Counted from the first letter of the stretch, positions 34,943 to 44,290 are shown. The stretch: 64,000 bases of DNA from Endozoicomonas sp965232255 (GCA_965232255.1 OZ246962.1:2170001-2234000), one strand, 5' to 3'. Made by a program: numbers and translations. Notes: a model not told the origin generated them from the letters alone.

Positions 34943-35986
34943 TTGGATGCCAGGCTTGCTTCCTTGCTGATTCCAGCCACTATCTTGTCGCCTGACTTAC
35001 CACCAGATTCCGGGACTGCCCGAAGTTCCGACGTTGATCGAACGCACACGCCTGACCATTGCACTCCATGCCTAACAACGCCACTTACGACTCGCTGTGT
35101 CAGTGCACTGAATAATATTGTTATTGAAGCCATCGAATTGGCGGATATTGAACGGGATGCAGATAGACAGATTCCCCGCTATAACACTGTCAATCACTGG
35201 TGCTATGGAGAGGGTGGTCAGCGCCCGGCGGATTATGAGGCCGTCGGAGAGGCCACAGCAGCACGGCACTGGATGGCTGCTTTAAAGCCTGACTGTCAGC
35301 GCTTTACCCTTGCGCCGGCACATGTTGGCGCACTATTGGACTGGCAAACTGTGTTCCAGTTACGTGATAAGCTCTCTGCCGCCAGTCGGGAGGACATTAA
35401 CGATTTGGCCAATAGGCGGTGTTTTCAAGGATTGCGTGCGACCCTGGAACAGGGCCGGTATTTTGTCCGCAGCGATTACGCCTCACTAAAGCACGGCTGG
35501 CATGGGAATAAGGCATATCACAGTCTGACCGAGGTGTTCGAGTCTATGGTGACCAGCAAGCGGTCGCATACACCCCTGGGACGAGCCGAGCAAGAGGCAG
35601 CATTGTCGCTCTACCTGGTGCCTTGGGTCACCATTAATCCGGACCTGGAGTTTCGGGTATTTGTTTACCAAAAAAACATTACTGCTATCTCGCAGCAGGA
35701 CATCCAGCAAAAAAACGACTGCCTGCAAGAGCAAAAAATTCCTGAGATTGTCCGGAAGATAAACGCTTACTTTCAGGACAATATCAGGGATCAGATTGAG
35801 ACGCTGGACTCTTATGTGATGGATATGGCGCTCATTGGTGATGACGCCGTCACAGTGTATTTTATCGAGCTCAATCCTTTTGGTCAGGATTATGGCTCCG
35901 GAGCTGCCGCCTTCAGCTGGGTAGAAGATGCTGACAAGCTCTGTGTCAGCAGCCCCGGCACAATATATTTTCGTTATGTCGTATAA
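34943..35986 (+). CDS. CDC123/D123-like ATP-grasp protein
   Basis: This 347-residue protein carries, in order, the marks of the eukaryotic CDC123 (D123) family: FVRSDYASLKHG near residues 174-185 (compare the ArgxSer-Lys segment of CDC123), LVPWVTINPDLEFRVFV near 225-241, AISQQDI near 249-254, YVMDMAL near 291, and the acidic metal/ATP-site motif YFIELNPFG near 306-314. CDC123 is an ATP-grasp chaperone for eIF2 assembly; bacterial and viral homologues have no settled role. The TTG start at 34943 has GAGGG eight bases upstream; the first 55 residues look unconserved. Its end converges on a permease gene. The family match is from my recognition of motifs. Confidence 0.75.
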   Translation: MDARLASLLIPATILSPDLPPDSGTARSSDVDRTHTPDHCTPCLTTPLTTRCVSALNNIVIEAIELADIERDADRQIPRYNTVNHWCYGEGGQRPADYEAVGEATAARHWMAALKPDCQRFTLAPAHVGALLDWQTVFQLRDKLSAASREDINDLANRRCFQGLRATLEQGRYFVRSDYASLKHGWHGNKAYHSLTEVFESMVTSKRSHTPLGRAEQEAALSLYLVPWVTINPDLEFRVFVYQKNITAISQQDIQQKNDCLQEQKIPEIVRKINAYFQDNIRDQIETLDSYVMDMALIGDDAVTVYFIELNPFGQDYGSGAAAFSWVEDADKLCVSSPGTIYFRYVV

Positions 35987-35990
35987 ATCA

Positions 35991-36004
35991 GCCCTGAGAA
36001 GGGC
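35991..36004. terminator. Small hairpin between convergent genes
   Basis: GCCCT-GAGA-AGGGC, then GTTGTT on the plus strand, lies in the 31-bp gap between the CDC123-like gene and the permease gene. Confidence 0.4.
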
Positions 36005-36017
36005 GTTGTTGGCCTAT

Positions 36018-36929
36018 TCAGAAGATCAGGGTATAGCCATAACCAGCCACGATGGCCATCAGCAGAATCACAACAACAAAAGCCACAATCAGACGGGTTT
36101 TGAACAGTGACTTGAGCAGAATTACTTCGGTCAGACTGGCGCCGGCACTGCCGATGATCAAGGCCATCACTGCGCCCAGACCCATGCCTTTGGCTGCCAG
36201 CGCGGCACTCAGAGGGATAACCGCCTCAGCGCGAATATACAGCGGAATACCAATCACCGAAGCCACTGGAATAGCAAACGGATTGTCTACCCCGGCATAT
36301 TTCACTACCAGATCGGTTGGCATAAAGCCGTAGATCATGGAACCAATGGCGATACCCATAAGCAGGTACGGAAACACCTGTTTGAAGTCTTTCCATGTGC
36401 TGTCCCAGATTTTTCGCCAGCGACTTACTTCAGGACCACAGCTGCAACCACAGCCGGCTTTACTTTCTTCTTCCAGAGCTTCGGCGCGAATTTCTTGCTC
36501 AAAGCCCATCTTTTCCAGTAACCAACCGGCCACCAGGGAGACGCCCACGGCCACCACAAAGTAGAACAGGGCTACCTCAAAACCAAAAGTGACTACAAAC
36601 AGCCCGATGATCACTGGATTCAACAGTGGGCTGGCGAACAGGAACACCATCATGGTGCCAAAGCCGGCCCGCGCCTTAAGCAGTCCTTTCAAAAAAGGAA
36701 TGGTGGAACAAGAACAAAACGGTGTGATGGCACCCAGTGCTGCGGCGATAAAGTAACCTTTGCCTTGTTTGGCACCGAGAATTTTCTGGATTTTTCCGGG
36801 TGGCAGATAGCTTTGCAACACACCAACGGCATAGCTGATCAGCAAAAATAACAGAGTTAACTCCACTGCCAGGAAAACAAACATGTACAGCGCTTGCTGT
36901 ACGGCCTCAGCGGTAAACATATCAAACAA
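36018..36929 (-). CDS. YraQ/DUF318 family permease (ArsP-like)
   Basis: This 303-residue protein has eight or so membrane segments and the family signature ITPFCSCSTIPFLKGLL near residue 70, with adjacent cysteines. A cytoplasmic loop (about residues 155-175) holds KAGCGCSCG, a second cysteine cluster that may bind metal or metalloid. The family includes ArsP, which exports organoarsenicals. It is divergent from an ArsR-type regulator with operator dyads between them, supporting metal/metalloid-responsive export. Confidence 0.88.
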   Translation of the reverse strand: MFDMFTAEAVQQALYMFVFLAVELTLLFLLISYAVGVLQSYLPPGKIQKILGAKQGKGYFIAAALGAITPFCSCSTIPFLKGLLKARAGFGTMMVFLFASPLLNPVIIGLFVVTFGFEVALFYFVVAVGVSLVAGWLLEKMGFEQEIRAEALEEESKAGCGCSCGPEVSRWRKIWDSTWKDFKQVFPYLLMGIAIGSMIYGFMPTDLVVKYAGVDNPFAIPVASVIGIPLYIRAEAVIPLSAALAAKGMGLGAVMALIIGSAGASLTEVILLKSLFKTRLIVAFVVVILLMAIVAGYGYTLIF

Positions 36930-36940
36930 CCTTATTTATC

Positions 36941-36966
36941 TATATTTCTAGAATAATAGAAATATA
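36941..36966. promoter_or_regulatory. ArsR-type operator dyad 1
   Basis: TATATTTCTA-GAATAA-TAGAAATATA is a perfect inverted repeat with 10-bp arms, 12 bp upstream of the permease start and inside its likely promoter. Confidence 0.75.
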
Positions 36967-36992
36967 TTTTTGTGACTTGTGGTTGTCAACAT

Positions 36993-37016
36993 ATATTTCT
37001 ATTATTATCGAAATAT
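36993..37016. promoter_or_regulatory. ArsR-type operator dyad 2
   Basis: ATATTTCTA-TTATTA-TCGAAATAT has the same arm length and 6-bp spacer as dyad 1, with two arm mismatches. Its centre is 51 bp from that of dyad 1, about five helical turns. Confidence 0.7.
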
Positions 37017-37081
37017 TTTTTATGATGGCTGCAAGCCGTCTGTTGCATGGACAGAATTTACAAGCGTTCACAGGAGGGTTT

Positions 37082-37375
37082 ATGTCACGACTCGACGACA
37101 CGGCCAAGGCATTGAAAGAGTTAGGCCACCCGGTCAGGTTGGGTATTTTTCGTCGTCTGGTGCGCGCCGGCCATCAGGGCTTAGCGGTGGGCTGTTTGCA
37201 AGAAGAGCTGGGCATTCCCGGTTCCACCCTATCGCATCATATTGCCAGCCTGGTATCGGCGGGTCTGCTCAGCCAGCGTCGGGAAGGACGAACCCTTTAT
37301 TGCATACCTGAATACGATCGGCTTAATGAGGTAATCGGTTTTCTGCGTGATGAGTGCTGTCAGGATGAAGGCTAA
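37082..37375 (+). CDS. ArsR/SmtB-family transcriptional repressor
   Basis: This 97-residue winged-helix protein has the recognition helix in LQEELGIPGSTLSHHIASLVSAGLL and a wing QRREGRTLYC. Cysteines occur at GCLQEE, LYCIPE and the tail DECCQDEG, arranged differently from classical ArsR, so the inducer cannot be named. The ATG at 37082 has AGGAGG at 37071-37076. It likely represses itself and the divergent permease through the two dyads. Confidence 0.88.
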   Translation: MSRLDDTAKALKELGHPVRLGIFRRLVRAGHQGLAVGCLQEELGIPGSTLSHHIASLVSAGLLSQRREGRTLYCIPEYDRLNEVIGFLRDECCQDEG

Positions 37376-37385
37376 GCTGGGCATC

Positions 37386-39596
37386 TCAGCTCATCTCCTG
37401 AGGGTCAATATCCACTGTCCACTTCAGTTGCCTGGGCAGTCGCTGGCTTTCCAGATAGTTGACCATGATATTTACCTGATTGTGCAGCCGAGTACGGTTA
37501 TTAGCCTGAACCAGTAAGTGCCACCGGTAGCGCCCCTGACGCTTTTCCATTGGTGCCGGAATTGGCCCAAGGATTCTGACCTGAGCGTCTGGCAGTTGCT
37601 CGACGTGCTGCCTGAGCGCCATCAATAATGCTTCGCTCTCTTGCGCACCGGCAGATTCAGTGCGCACTAAAGCCAGATAGCCCTGCGGTGGCAGGTTAAG
37701 ATGCTGGCGTTCAGCAAACAGGCTATCAGCAAAACAGCTGTAGCTATTGCTGGCCAACAGTTGGAGTGCCGGATGCTGTGGGTTATAAGTCTGGATGATC
37801 ACCTGACCGGCTTTATTCCCGCGCCCGGCACGTCCAGCCACTTGAGTAATCAGTTGGCCAGTGCGCTCAGGGCCGCGAAAATCAGCGCTAAACAGGCCCG
37901 CATCGGCATTGATAATGGCCACCAGAGTTACATCAGGAAAATGGTGCCCTTTGGCCAGCATCTGAGTACCGAGCACAATGCAGGGTTTGCCTGAGTTGAC
38001 CTCGTCAAGCATGGTACTCAGGGCCAGTTTCTTGCGGGTGGTGTCCCGATCGATACGCAGTATGGGGTAGTTGGGAAAGTGCTGGCCCAGAGTCTGTTCA
38101 ATGCGCTCGGTACCGTGACCCACTGGCCGTAACTTGCTGCCCTGGCATCCCGGACACTGCCAGGGAAGGGCCTGTTGCAGATCACAATGGTGGCAGTGCA
38201 TATGCGGGGGGTAGCGATGAATAGTCATATGGGCATCGCAGTGAGGACAGTCAATCAGGGTACCGCAGTCGTGGCAGATCATGGAAGGCGCGTAGCCACG
38301 GCGGTTGAGAAACACCATAACCTGATTGCCCATGTCCAGATGTACGGCCATTTTTTGCAGCAGTTCTGTTGCCAACCCATCGTTTAGCGTTTGCCGACGC
38401 ATATCCAGTAGCACCATGGCTGGCGGACGGGCATTGCCGGCCCGTTGTCGCAGATGCAGTTGGGTATATTTACCGTGGCGTGCATTGTGCAGGGTTTCCA
38501 GTGACGGCGTGGCCGAGCCAAGCACCACAGGGCAGTTGCTCTGTTGGCCACGGATAATGGCCAAGTCCCTGGCGTTATAACGCAGCTGCTCCTGTTGCTT
38601 GTAAGAGCCGTCGTGCTCCTCATCGACAATAATCAGGCCAAGATGGGGTAGGGGAGTGAAAATCCCTGAGCGGGTAGCGATTAGAATGGCTGCGGTGCCC
38701 TGGGCCGCTGTCAGCCAGCCTTGTAGTCGTTCACTGTTGTTTAATCCGGAGTGCAGGCAGGCGACAGGCACCGCATAACGATCACGAAAGCGCCGCACAG
38801 TTTGTGGAGTAAGGCCGATTTCTGGTACTAGCACCAGGGTCTGTTTGCCAGCGGCCAGGGCAGCAGCGATGGCTTGCAGGTAAACTTCCGTTTTACCGCT
38901 ACCGGTGACGCCTGCAAGCATAAAGGTGCGATAGGCACCGAGCCCACTGGTAATAACTGCGCAGGCGTAAGCTTGCTCTGCATTGAGTTGCAAGTGGGCG
39001 CCCTTGAGTGGCTCGGCGATGTCGGTAAATGGTTGTGGCTTTGGTTCGCCAGTGTAGGCCAACCCGTTTTTTTCCAGCGCTTTTAACACACTCTGGCTAA
39101 AACCCAAGTCCCTTAACTCTGTTGTGCTGACGCCTTCGGGATTATTGGTTAGTAGTTCCAGGGCTTCTGACTGCTTTTTTGCCCGAAGTGGTGGTTTTGC
39201 CTGCGAATTGTTTGTGGCAAACCAGTGGGTAACGGTGCCATAAGATGCTGGTTTGCCCTGGCGCAAGTTTTTGGGGAGTGCTTGCATCAGCGTCTCTCCC
39301 AGGCTGTGGTGGTAATAGCGCGCGGTCCATTGGCACAGTTGCCGTGTTTGCGCTGGCAGCAAAGGCGTTTGGTCGAGAACGCGGATAATAGGCTTGAGTT
39401 TGTTAGCAGGAACGTCAGTACTTTTTTCGACGGACACGACAATGCCGATCAACTCCCTGGGGCCAAAGGGAACCACCACTCGACAGCCCGGAACCACTGG
39501 CGTTGTTGATGGTAAGTAGTCGAACAGGCGCCGCAAAGGGGTGGGAACGGCAACTCTTAGGTATTGCTCTGGAAGATGTGCCGAATTGCTACTCAT
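37386..39596 (-). CDS. priA: Primosomal replication restart helicase PriA
   Basis: This 736-residue protein has the N-terminal 3'-end-binding domain (PLRRLFDYLPS), Walker A GVTGSGKTEVYL, the DEEHDGSYKQ box, and the GSATPSLE motif. A zinc-binding region with paired CxxC motifs follows (CHDCGTLIDCPHCD, CHHCDLQ, CPGCQG). Helicase motifs V-VI are in GTQMLAKGHHFPDVTLV and QVAGRAGRG. PriA unwinds and reloads DnaB at stalled forks. It is divergent from rpmE, as expected for the lineage. Confidence 0.97.
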   Translation of the reverse strand: MSSNSAHLPEQYLRVAVPTPLRRLFDYLPSTTPVVPGCRVVVPFGPRELIGIVVSVEKSTDVPANKLKPIIRVLDQTPLLPAQTRQLCQWTARYYHHSLGETLMQALPKNLRQGKPASYGTVTHWFATNNSQAKPPLRAKKQSEALELLTNNPEGVSTTELRDLGFSQSVLKALEKNGLAYTGEPKPQPFTDIAEPLKGAHLQLNAEQAYACAVITSGLGAYRTFMLAGVTGSGKTEVYLQAIAAALAAGKQTLVLVPEIGLTPQTVRRFRDRYAVPVACLHSGLNNSERLQGWLTAAQGTAAILIATRSGIFTPLPHLGLIIVDEEHDGSYKQQEQLRYNARDLAIIRGQQSNCPVVLGSATPSLETLHNARHGKYTQLHLRQRAGNARPPAMVLLDMRRQTLNDGLATELLQKMAVHLDMGNQVMVFLNRRGYAPSMICHDCGTLIDCPHCDAHMTIHRYPPHMHCHHCDLQQALPWQCPGCQGSKLRPVGHGTERIEQTLGQHFPNYPILRIDRDTTRKKLALSTMLDEVNSGKPCIVLGTQMLAKGHHFPDVTLVAIINADAGLFSADFRGPERTGQLITQVAGRAGRGNKAGQVIIQTYNPQHPALQLLASNSYSCFADSLFAERQHLNLPPQGYLALVRTESAGAQESEALLMALRQHVEQLPDAQVRILGPIPAPMEKRQGRYRWHLLVQANNRTRLHNQVNIMVNYLESQRLPRQLKWTVDIDPQEMS

Positions 39597-39828
39597 GCAG
39601 TTGTCATCATGGGGATCCTGGTGGAGAGAGATAATACCGCAACTGCCGGAGGCTATGAACCGTATGCGGTGGCAGAAGAGTATTTCCCTTCGTCACGATC
39701 TTTGGTAACATCGCCGCCTCTTTTCCCTCGCCGGTCGTACAGACTGACGAGGATACCGTTTGCGGTGCCCGGAGATGCCAAAAGCCAAGCTTCCGGGTGG
39801 CGGCAGACATCAGTTCGAGGACGCTCAA

Positions 39829-40044
39829 ATGAAGCAGGATATCCATCCAAATTACGAAGAAATCGAAGTTACCTGCAGCTGCGGTAACAAAATCAAGACT
39901 CGCTCTACGCTGTGCAAGCCGCTGAGCGTCGAAGTATGTTCCCAGTGTCACCCATTCTACACTGGCACTCAGAAGGTGATGGATACCGGCGGTCGTATCG
40001 AGCGCTTCAACAAGCGTTTCGGCAAGCTCGGCGCTCGCAAGTAA
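39829..40044 (+). CDS. rpmE: 50S ribosomal protein L31, zinc-binding type RpmE
   Basis: This 71-residue protein begins MKQDIHPNYEEI and has the zinc cysteines in CSCGN (residues 16, 18) and CSQCHPFYTG (37, 40), so it is the C+ zinc form. The ATG at 39829 is fixed by the family N terminus. It is followed by a strong terminator. Confidence 0.97.
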   Translation: MKQDIHPNYEEIEVTCSCGNKIKTRSTLCKPLSVEVCSQCHPFYTGTQKVMDTGGRIERFNKRFGKLGARK

Positions 40045-40075
40045 TCGGGCTGTCAGCAGCAGAACCGCAAGGTTC

Positions 40076-40113
40076 AAAAAGGCGACTGTTGTTAATCCAG
40101 TCGCCTTTTTTTT
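40076..40113 (+). terminator. Strong rho-independent terminator after rpmE
   Basis: AAAAAGGCGACTG pairs with CAGTCGCCTTTTT around a 9-base loop, ending in eight T residues. Confidence 0.95.
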
Positions 40114-40161
40114 GCTTTTTCGAGCCGCCATTTCGTACTTTTCCCACATTAGTAGATAACC

Positions 40162-41418
40162 ATGGAAATAAAGCAAGCAGCCCTTGATTACCACGCCCTG
40201 CCAAAGCCCGGGAAAATCGCCATTGAGCTGACCAAACCGGCAGAAACCGCCCTTGACCTGTCGCTGGCCTACAGCCCGGGCGTTGCCGAACCAGTCAAGG
40301 CGATTGCTGAAAACCCGGACGATGCCTATCGCTACACCATCAAGGGCAACCTGGTGGCGGTGATTAGTAACGGTTCGGCCATTCTTGGCCTGGGCAACCT
40401 GGGGGCGCTGGCCAGTAAGCCAGTTATGGAAGGCAAGGCATTGTTGTTCAAACGCTTTGGTGGGGTGGATGCCATTGATATTGAGGTGGAATCGGAGAGC
40501 CCACAGGCGTTTATCGACACGGTCAAGCGCATTGCCTGCACCTTTGGCGGCATTAACCTGGAAGACATCAAAGCGCCGGAGTGCTTTGAAATTGAGCGCT
40601 GCCTGATCGAAGCGTGTGATATTCCGGTGTTTCACGATGACCAGCACGGTACGGCGATTGTTACCGCAGCGGCCATGCTCAATGCCCTGGAAATTGCCAA
40701 CAAGAACATTGCTGAGGCAAAACTGGTCTGCCTCGGTGCCGGCTCTGCGGCCATCGCTTGCGTCAAGTTGCTGTTGACCTGTGGCTTCCAGCCGGAAAAT
40801 ATCCTGATGCTGGACAGCCACGGCGTTATCCACAGCGGACGTAATGATCTGAACCAGTACAAGGCCATGTTTGCCGTTGACACCGACTGTCGGACTCTGG
40901 ACGATGCCATTGAGGGAGCTGATGCCTTTTTGGGGGTTTCTGGTGCTAACTTGCTCAGCCCGGAACAGCTGGCCAAAATGGCGGCAAACCCGATCGTCTT
41001 TGCCTGCGCTAACCCGGATCCGGAGATTCGTCCGGAGCTGGCCAAGGTAGCGCGTCCGGATGTGATTATGGCTACCGGACGCTCTGACTATCCTAACCAG
41101 GTCAATAATGTGCTTGGTTTTCCGTTTATCTTCCGCGGTGCACTGGATGTTCGCGCTGCACGAATCAATGAAGATATGAAAATGGCTGCCGTCCACGCCA
41201 TCAAGGCGCTGGCAAAAGAGCCGGTACCGGAGTCGGTAATAAGTGCTTATGACGGTGTCGAGCTGGCTTTTGGCCCGGATTATATTATCCCCAAGCCCAT
41301 GGATCCGCGGTTGCTGGGCGCAGTGTCTGCGGCAGTCGCGCGGGCAGCCGTGGATTCCGGAGTTGCCAGGGCTGAGTATCCGGAACACTATCCGTTAAAC
41401 AGCATTGCCGATATTTGA
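40162..41418 (+). CDS. maeB: Malic enzyme (oxaloacetate-decarboxylating), short form
   Basis: This 418-residue protein converts malate to pyruvate and CO2. It has ALDLSLAYSPGVAEP (N-terminal active-site strand), GNLGALASKPVMEGKA, FHDDQHGTAIVTAAA (metal-binding Asp residues), and the NAD(P) loop LGAGSAAIACVK. It lacks the phosphotransacetylase-like C-terminal domain of E. coli MaeB (759 residues) and corresponds to the short form next to ponA in Pseudomonas. Cofactor preference is not evident. Confidence 0.92.
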   Translation: MEIKQAALDYHALPKPGKIAIELTKPAETALDLSLAYSPGVAEPVKAIAENPDDAYRYTIKGNLVAVISNGSAILGLGNLGALASKPVMEGKALLFKRFGGVDAIDIEVESESPQAFIDTVKRIACTFGGINLEDIKAPECFEIERCLIEACDIPVFHDDQHGTAIVTAAAMLNALEIANKNIAEAKLVCLGAGSAAIACVKLLLTCGFQPENILMLDSHGVIHSGRNDLNQYKAMFAVDTDCRTLDDAIEGADAFLGVSGANLLSPEQLAKMAANPIVFACANPDPEIRPELAKVARPDVIMATGRSDYPNQVNNVLGFPFIFRGALDVRAARINEDMKMAAVHAIKALAKEPVPESVISAYDGVELAFGPDYIIPKPMDPRLLGAVSAAVARAAVDSGVARAEYPEHYPLNSIADI

Positions 41419-41429
41419 TGTCTCGCGTT

Positions 41430-41457
41430 GGCCAGAACTCCCCTGGGAATTCTGGTC
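41430..41457. terminator. Hairpin between convergent maeB and the ankyrin gene
   Basis: GGCCAGAACTCCC pairs with GGGAATTCTGGTC with two G-T wobbles. No long T run follows on either strand. Confidence 0.45.
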
Positions 41458-41459
41458 GC

Positions 41460-44213
41460 TCAGCCAGAAAGACAAGGTATGCCCTTGTGCCGCAGAAATT
41501 TTGTGATAGCCCGGCAGATGGAGGAATTCTCAGGCTGGCCGGTGTGGTGTTGCATCAGTCGAGCATGATTAACAGTGGTTGACTGGCTATTTTGGCAGTT
41601 GTTCAGAAAATCAACGTAACAGTTAAGAGTGGGGTCTACAGCTGCCTTCAGTGCGCTCAGGGCGGCATGTGCGGGCGCCTTGCCATCTGCTTTTAACGCC
41701 TGGAATTTTTTCAGCAAGGTGGCAACGGTAACCAGTGGCGCTCTGCCGGGCTGACTATTGCCAGTGGGGGTGCTCCATAAGAACGTCAAGTTGCAGTGGT
41801 TGTCGCTTTCTTTCATGTCTTCTACCATTGCCAGCGCTTCTGCGAAGTTGTCTGTCCGGATTTTCTGCCAGAGTTCTTCCAGTTTGCCTTTATCGGATTC
41901 GTTGTCAAAAAGGCATAGTTTGTAAGAAAGCGCGTTGGCCTTCATGGCTTCCAGGGTATCCCCCATGTTTTGCGGTACGGATGTATTTCCCGCAGGTAAC
42001 ACAGACAGGTAAGGATGGCCGGTTTGCAGTAGGAATGACGTCAGATTAGCGCCTTCGGCCAGCGCAGGGTAGTCAGAACTATTAATCAGTTTGTTGAATG
42101 TTGCCCTGGGTAGACTGGGCATTTTCGCTATTAACACGTCGCCATCGGTCAGCTGATCCAGTTGGTTGCTGGTGCTTTCCTGAGCCAGATCAAGCAGCGG
42201 AATTTTGCCATCAGTGTTCAACGAATTGAGCACTGCTACTATCTCTTCATTGTTGTTAGGGAAGACGGCAATAATTATTGGCCGGTCGTGGCGATCTTTT
42301 AACTGCAACTTAATAGCCTTTACCCATTGGGTCAGGATGGTGGCCTCCGAGTCCAGACAGTGCAGCCCGTAGACCACAGAAATATGCAGCCGCTGGCTGT
42401 TGACCATGGCGCACATTTTATCCGTCGCTTGTTTAGCAAAAAGGGATGGTCGTTTACCTTCACAAGAGGCGGCATCGCCATCGTGTTCCGACAAACTGCC
42501 GGCTGATAATTGAATGACTGAATGTTGCGGTAGATGCAAAGGGACTGAGTTGGCTTTGTCCTTGCGGGAGTCAATATCAGTCAGCAGATATTCGTGACTC
42601 TTGTAAAAGTCGTAAGGCCGAACGGTGATAAAGCTGGTGTTGTCGGTGTGGTAAAACTTATGGAGGTTAGTAAACTGCTCGGTGACAACACTAAACGACA
42701 ACATAACAACAGGCAATTCCTCTTGGGCCTTGCGCGCTGTTGAATCCTTCACTGGCAATTTATTCAAGAGGATTATTTTCACCTTGCAGCCATGACGGTC
42801 AATGCTCAACCCATGAGTTAATGGGGCATTTGCTGTTAACAGTAATCCCAGTTTATTCATGCCAAACGCCTGGAAATCCGGATCGAGTTCAAACCGGTTG
42901 TAACCGGAGGTTATGGCAACAAATAACGAGATATTCTTCGCTCCCAGGTCAATAAGCCTATCCATTATCTGTACAGAAGCGCTCGGGTCGCCCAGGGAGG
43001 CATAGGTGTCGCTAGCCAGTGTTTCGTCGGGATACATGGTTATCTTGAGATGGATACCTATGCGATCAATGCTGGCCAGGAATGCCTTGGTTGTATGCAA
43101 ATAATGAATACCAGCACGCTGCGTCCCCAGATCGAGCGTTTCGGTAGCGTTAGCTACTGAGTGACTGATTGGTTGGTAGTGCATTACCAGTCGATACAAT
43201 TCCACTTTGTAGGCGCTAAAATCAAATCCCTTGACAGGTTGTGGTAGCAGCAGTTTTTGTGTTTGCAGTTCATGAAATAGTGCCGGCATCTTTGCGGATA
43301 ATCTGACAAAGTATTGGTAACTGTTAAGGCTTGATACCATTTGCCGGGTGATTTCCAGGGTAAATAGCCAGCGAATGCAATCCTCGTTGTTACGGGCAAC
43401 CATTGAACGCAACAGGTCGACAATGCGTGATTTTCTGTTGAATACCCCGGGCGTGGTTTCAAGAAAAAACTGCAGGATTTGCCGGTTGGTTTTTTTGCTG
43501 ACGACCAGTGCGTAGAGGCTTTGATAACCGTACCAGTCATAGTTGCCATCCCAGGTAGATGAATGTACCGCCGCTTGTGGCCACTTTCGGACAATGTAAC
43601 GAATGGCGTCGAGCTGACCTTCTTTAATGGCTTGCCAAAGTGCTGTGTGACCAGTGAAGTTTGTCTGTTTGAGGCAGTTTTCATCCTGACTCGCTATGAT
43701 TTGAATGCTGTGAACATCTCCCTTGGTTGCGGCCAGTTGCACGGCCGTCAGACAGCGGCGGTCTTCCAGTGAGAGCAGTTCAGGGAGCTTTTTCACCAGC
43801 ACCTGCAAGCTGGCGTGTTGCCGCCGCTCTATAGCGTAGTGCAGGATCGTGTCTCTCCTGTATCGGTATATGAAATCACCATAGCGAACTCTTGTACTCC
43901 AGTACTCATGATGGTGATCAGGAGCGAAGAACCAGGATTTTGGGATCTGTGCCAATAAGTCTGCGTGGCCGGCATCAATAAGTGACCTGATATTGGCGCC
44001 AAAGTCGGCATCGTCCAACTGGTTTAGCCGGTGCAGCTCGTCGTGTTTGCTAAAGCGATTCAGTTGTGGGTTTGACGTTGTGGGTGCTATCGCATGATGA
44101 GTTAATTGTGCCGAGTGCTCAATAACTGGCTGCGCGTTGCCAGCTGGTGACTGAGTGACTGTTGTCGTAGAGGTAGGGGGCTCGGGATAAGATGAGCTTA
44201 TGCCAGGGTTCAT
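41460..44213 (-). CDS. Large ankyrin-repeat protein
   Basis: This 917-residue protein has ankyrin repeats near residues 120-215 (DTILHYAIERRQHASLQVLV, LTAVQLAATKGDVHSIQII, HTALWQAIKEGQLDAIRYIV). The first 60 residues are Pro/Ser/Thr-rich and disordered. The rest has no domain I recognise; it is soluble-looking, with no signal peptide or membrane segment. It lies between maeB and mrcA, which are neighbours in Pseudomonas, so it is an insertion into a conserved block. Ankyrin proteins of host-associated bacteria are often delivered into host cells; that role is inference. Confidence 0.85.
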   Translation of the reverse strand: MNPGISSSYPEPPTSTTTVTQSPAGNAQPVIEHSAQLTHHAIAPTTSNPQLNRFSKHDELHRLNQLDDADFGANIRSLIDAGHADLLAQIPKSWFFAPDHHHEYWSTRVRYGDFIYRYRRDTILHYAIERRQHASLQVLVKKLPELLSLEDRRCLTAVQLAATKGDVHSIQIIASQDENCLKQTNFTGHTALWQAIKEGQLDAIRYIVRKWPQAAVHSSTWDGNYDWYGYQSLYALVVSKKTNRQILQFFLETTPGVFNRKSRIVDLLRSMVARNNEDCIRWLFTLEITRQMVSSLNSYQYFVRLSAKMPALFHELQTQKLLLPQPVKGFDFSAYKVELYRLVMHYQPISHSVANATETLDLGTQRAGIHYLHTTKAFLASIDRIGIHLKITMYPDETLASDTYASLGDPSASVQIMDRLIDLGAKNISLFVAITSGYNRFELDPDFQAFGMNKLGLLLTANAPLTHGLSIDRHGCKVKIILLNKLPVKDSTARKAQEELPVVMLSFSVVTEQFTNLHKFYHTDNTSFITVRPYDFYKSHEYLLTDIDSRKDKANSVPLHLPQHSVIQLSAGSLSEHDGDAASCEGKRPSLFAKQATDKMCAMVNSQRLHISVVYGLHCLDSEATILTQWVKAIKLQLKDRHDRPIIIAVFPNNNEEIVAVLNSLNTDGKIPLLDLAQESTSNQLDQLTDGDVLIAKMPSLPRATFNKLINSSDYPALAEGANLTSFLLQTGHPYLSVLPAGNTSVPQNMGDTLEAMKANALSYKLCLFDNESDKGKLEELWQKIRTDNFAEALAMVEDMKESDNHCNLTFLWSTPTGNSQPGRAPLVTVATLLKKFQALKADGKAPAHAALSALKAAVDPTLNCYVDFLNNCQNSQSTTVNHARLMQHHTGQPENSSICRAITKFLRHKGIPCLSG

Positions 44214-44290
44214 GCCAGAGAAAGTCTTTGATAATTGATATTATTTTGGGACTTTCAACTGGCAAGAAAGTTCATTACTACTGCAAAGAG

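Noticed and set aside
39607..41388. Long minus-strand open frame (593 codons) antisense to rpmE and maeB
   Set aside because: It covers two certain genes, its protein is rich in runs of His, Arg and Gln typical of antisense frames, and it has no start signal.
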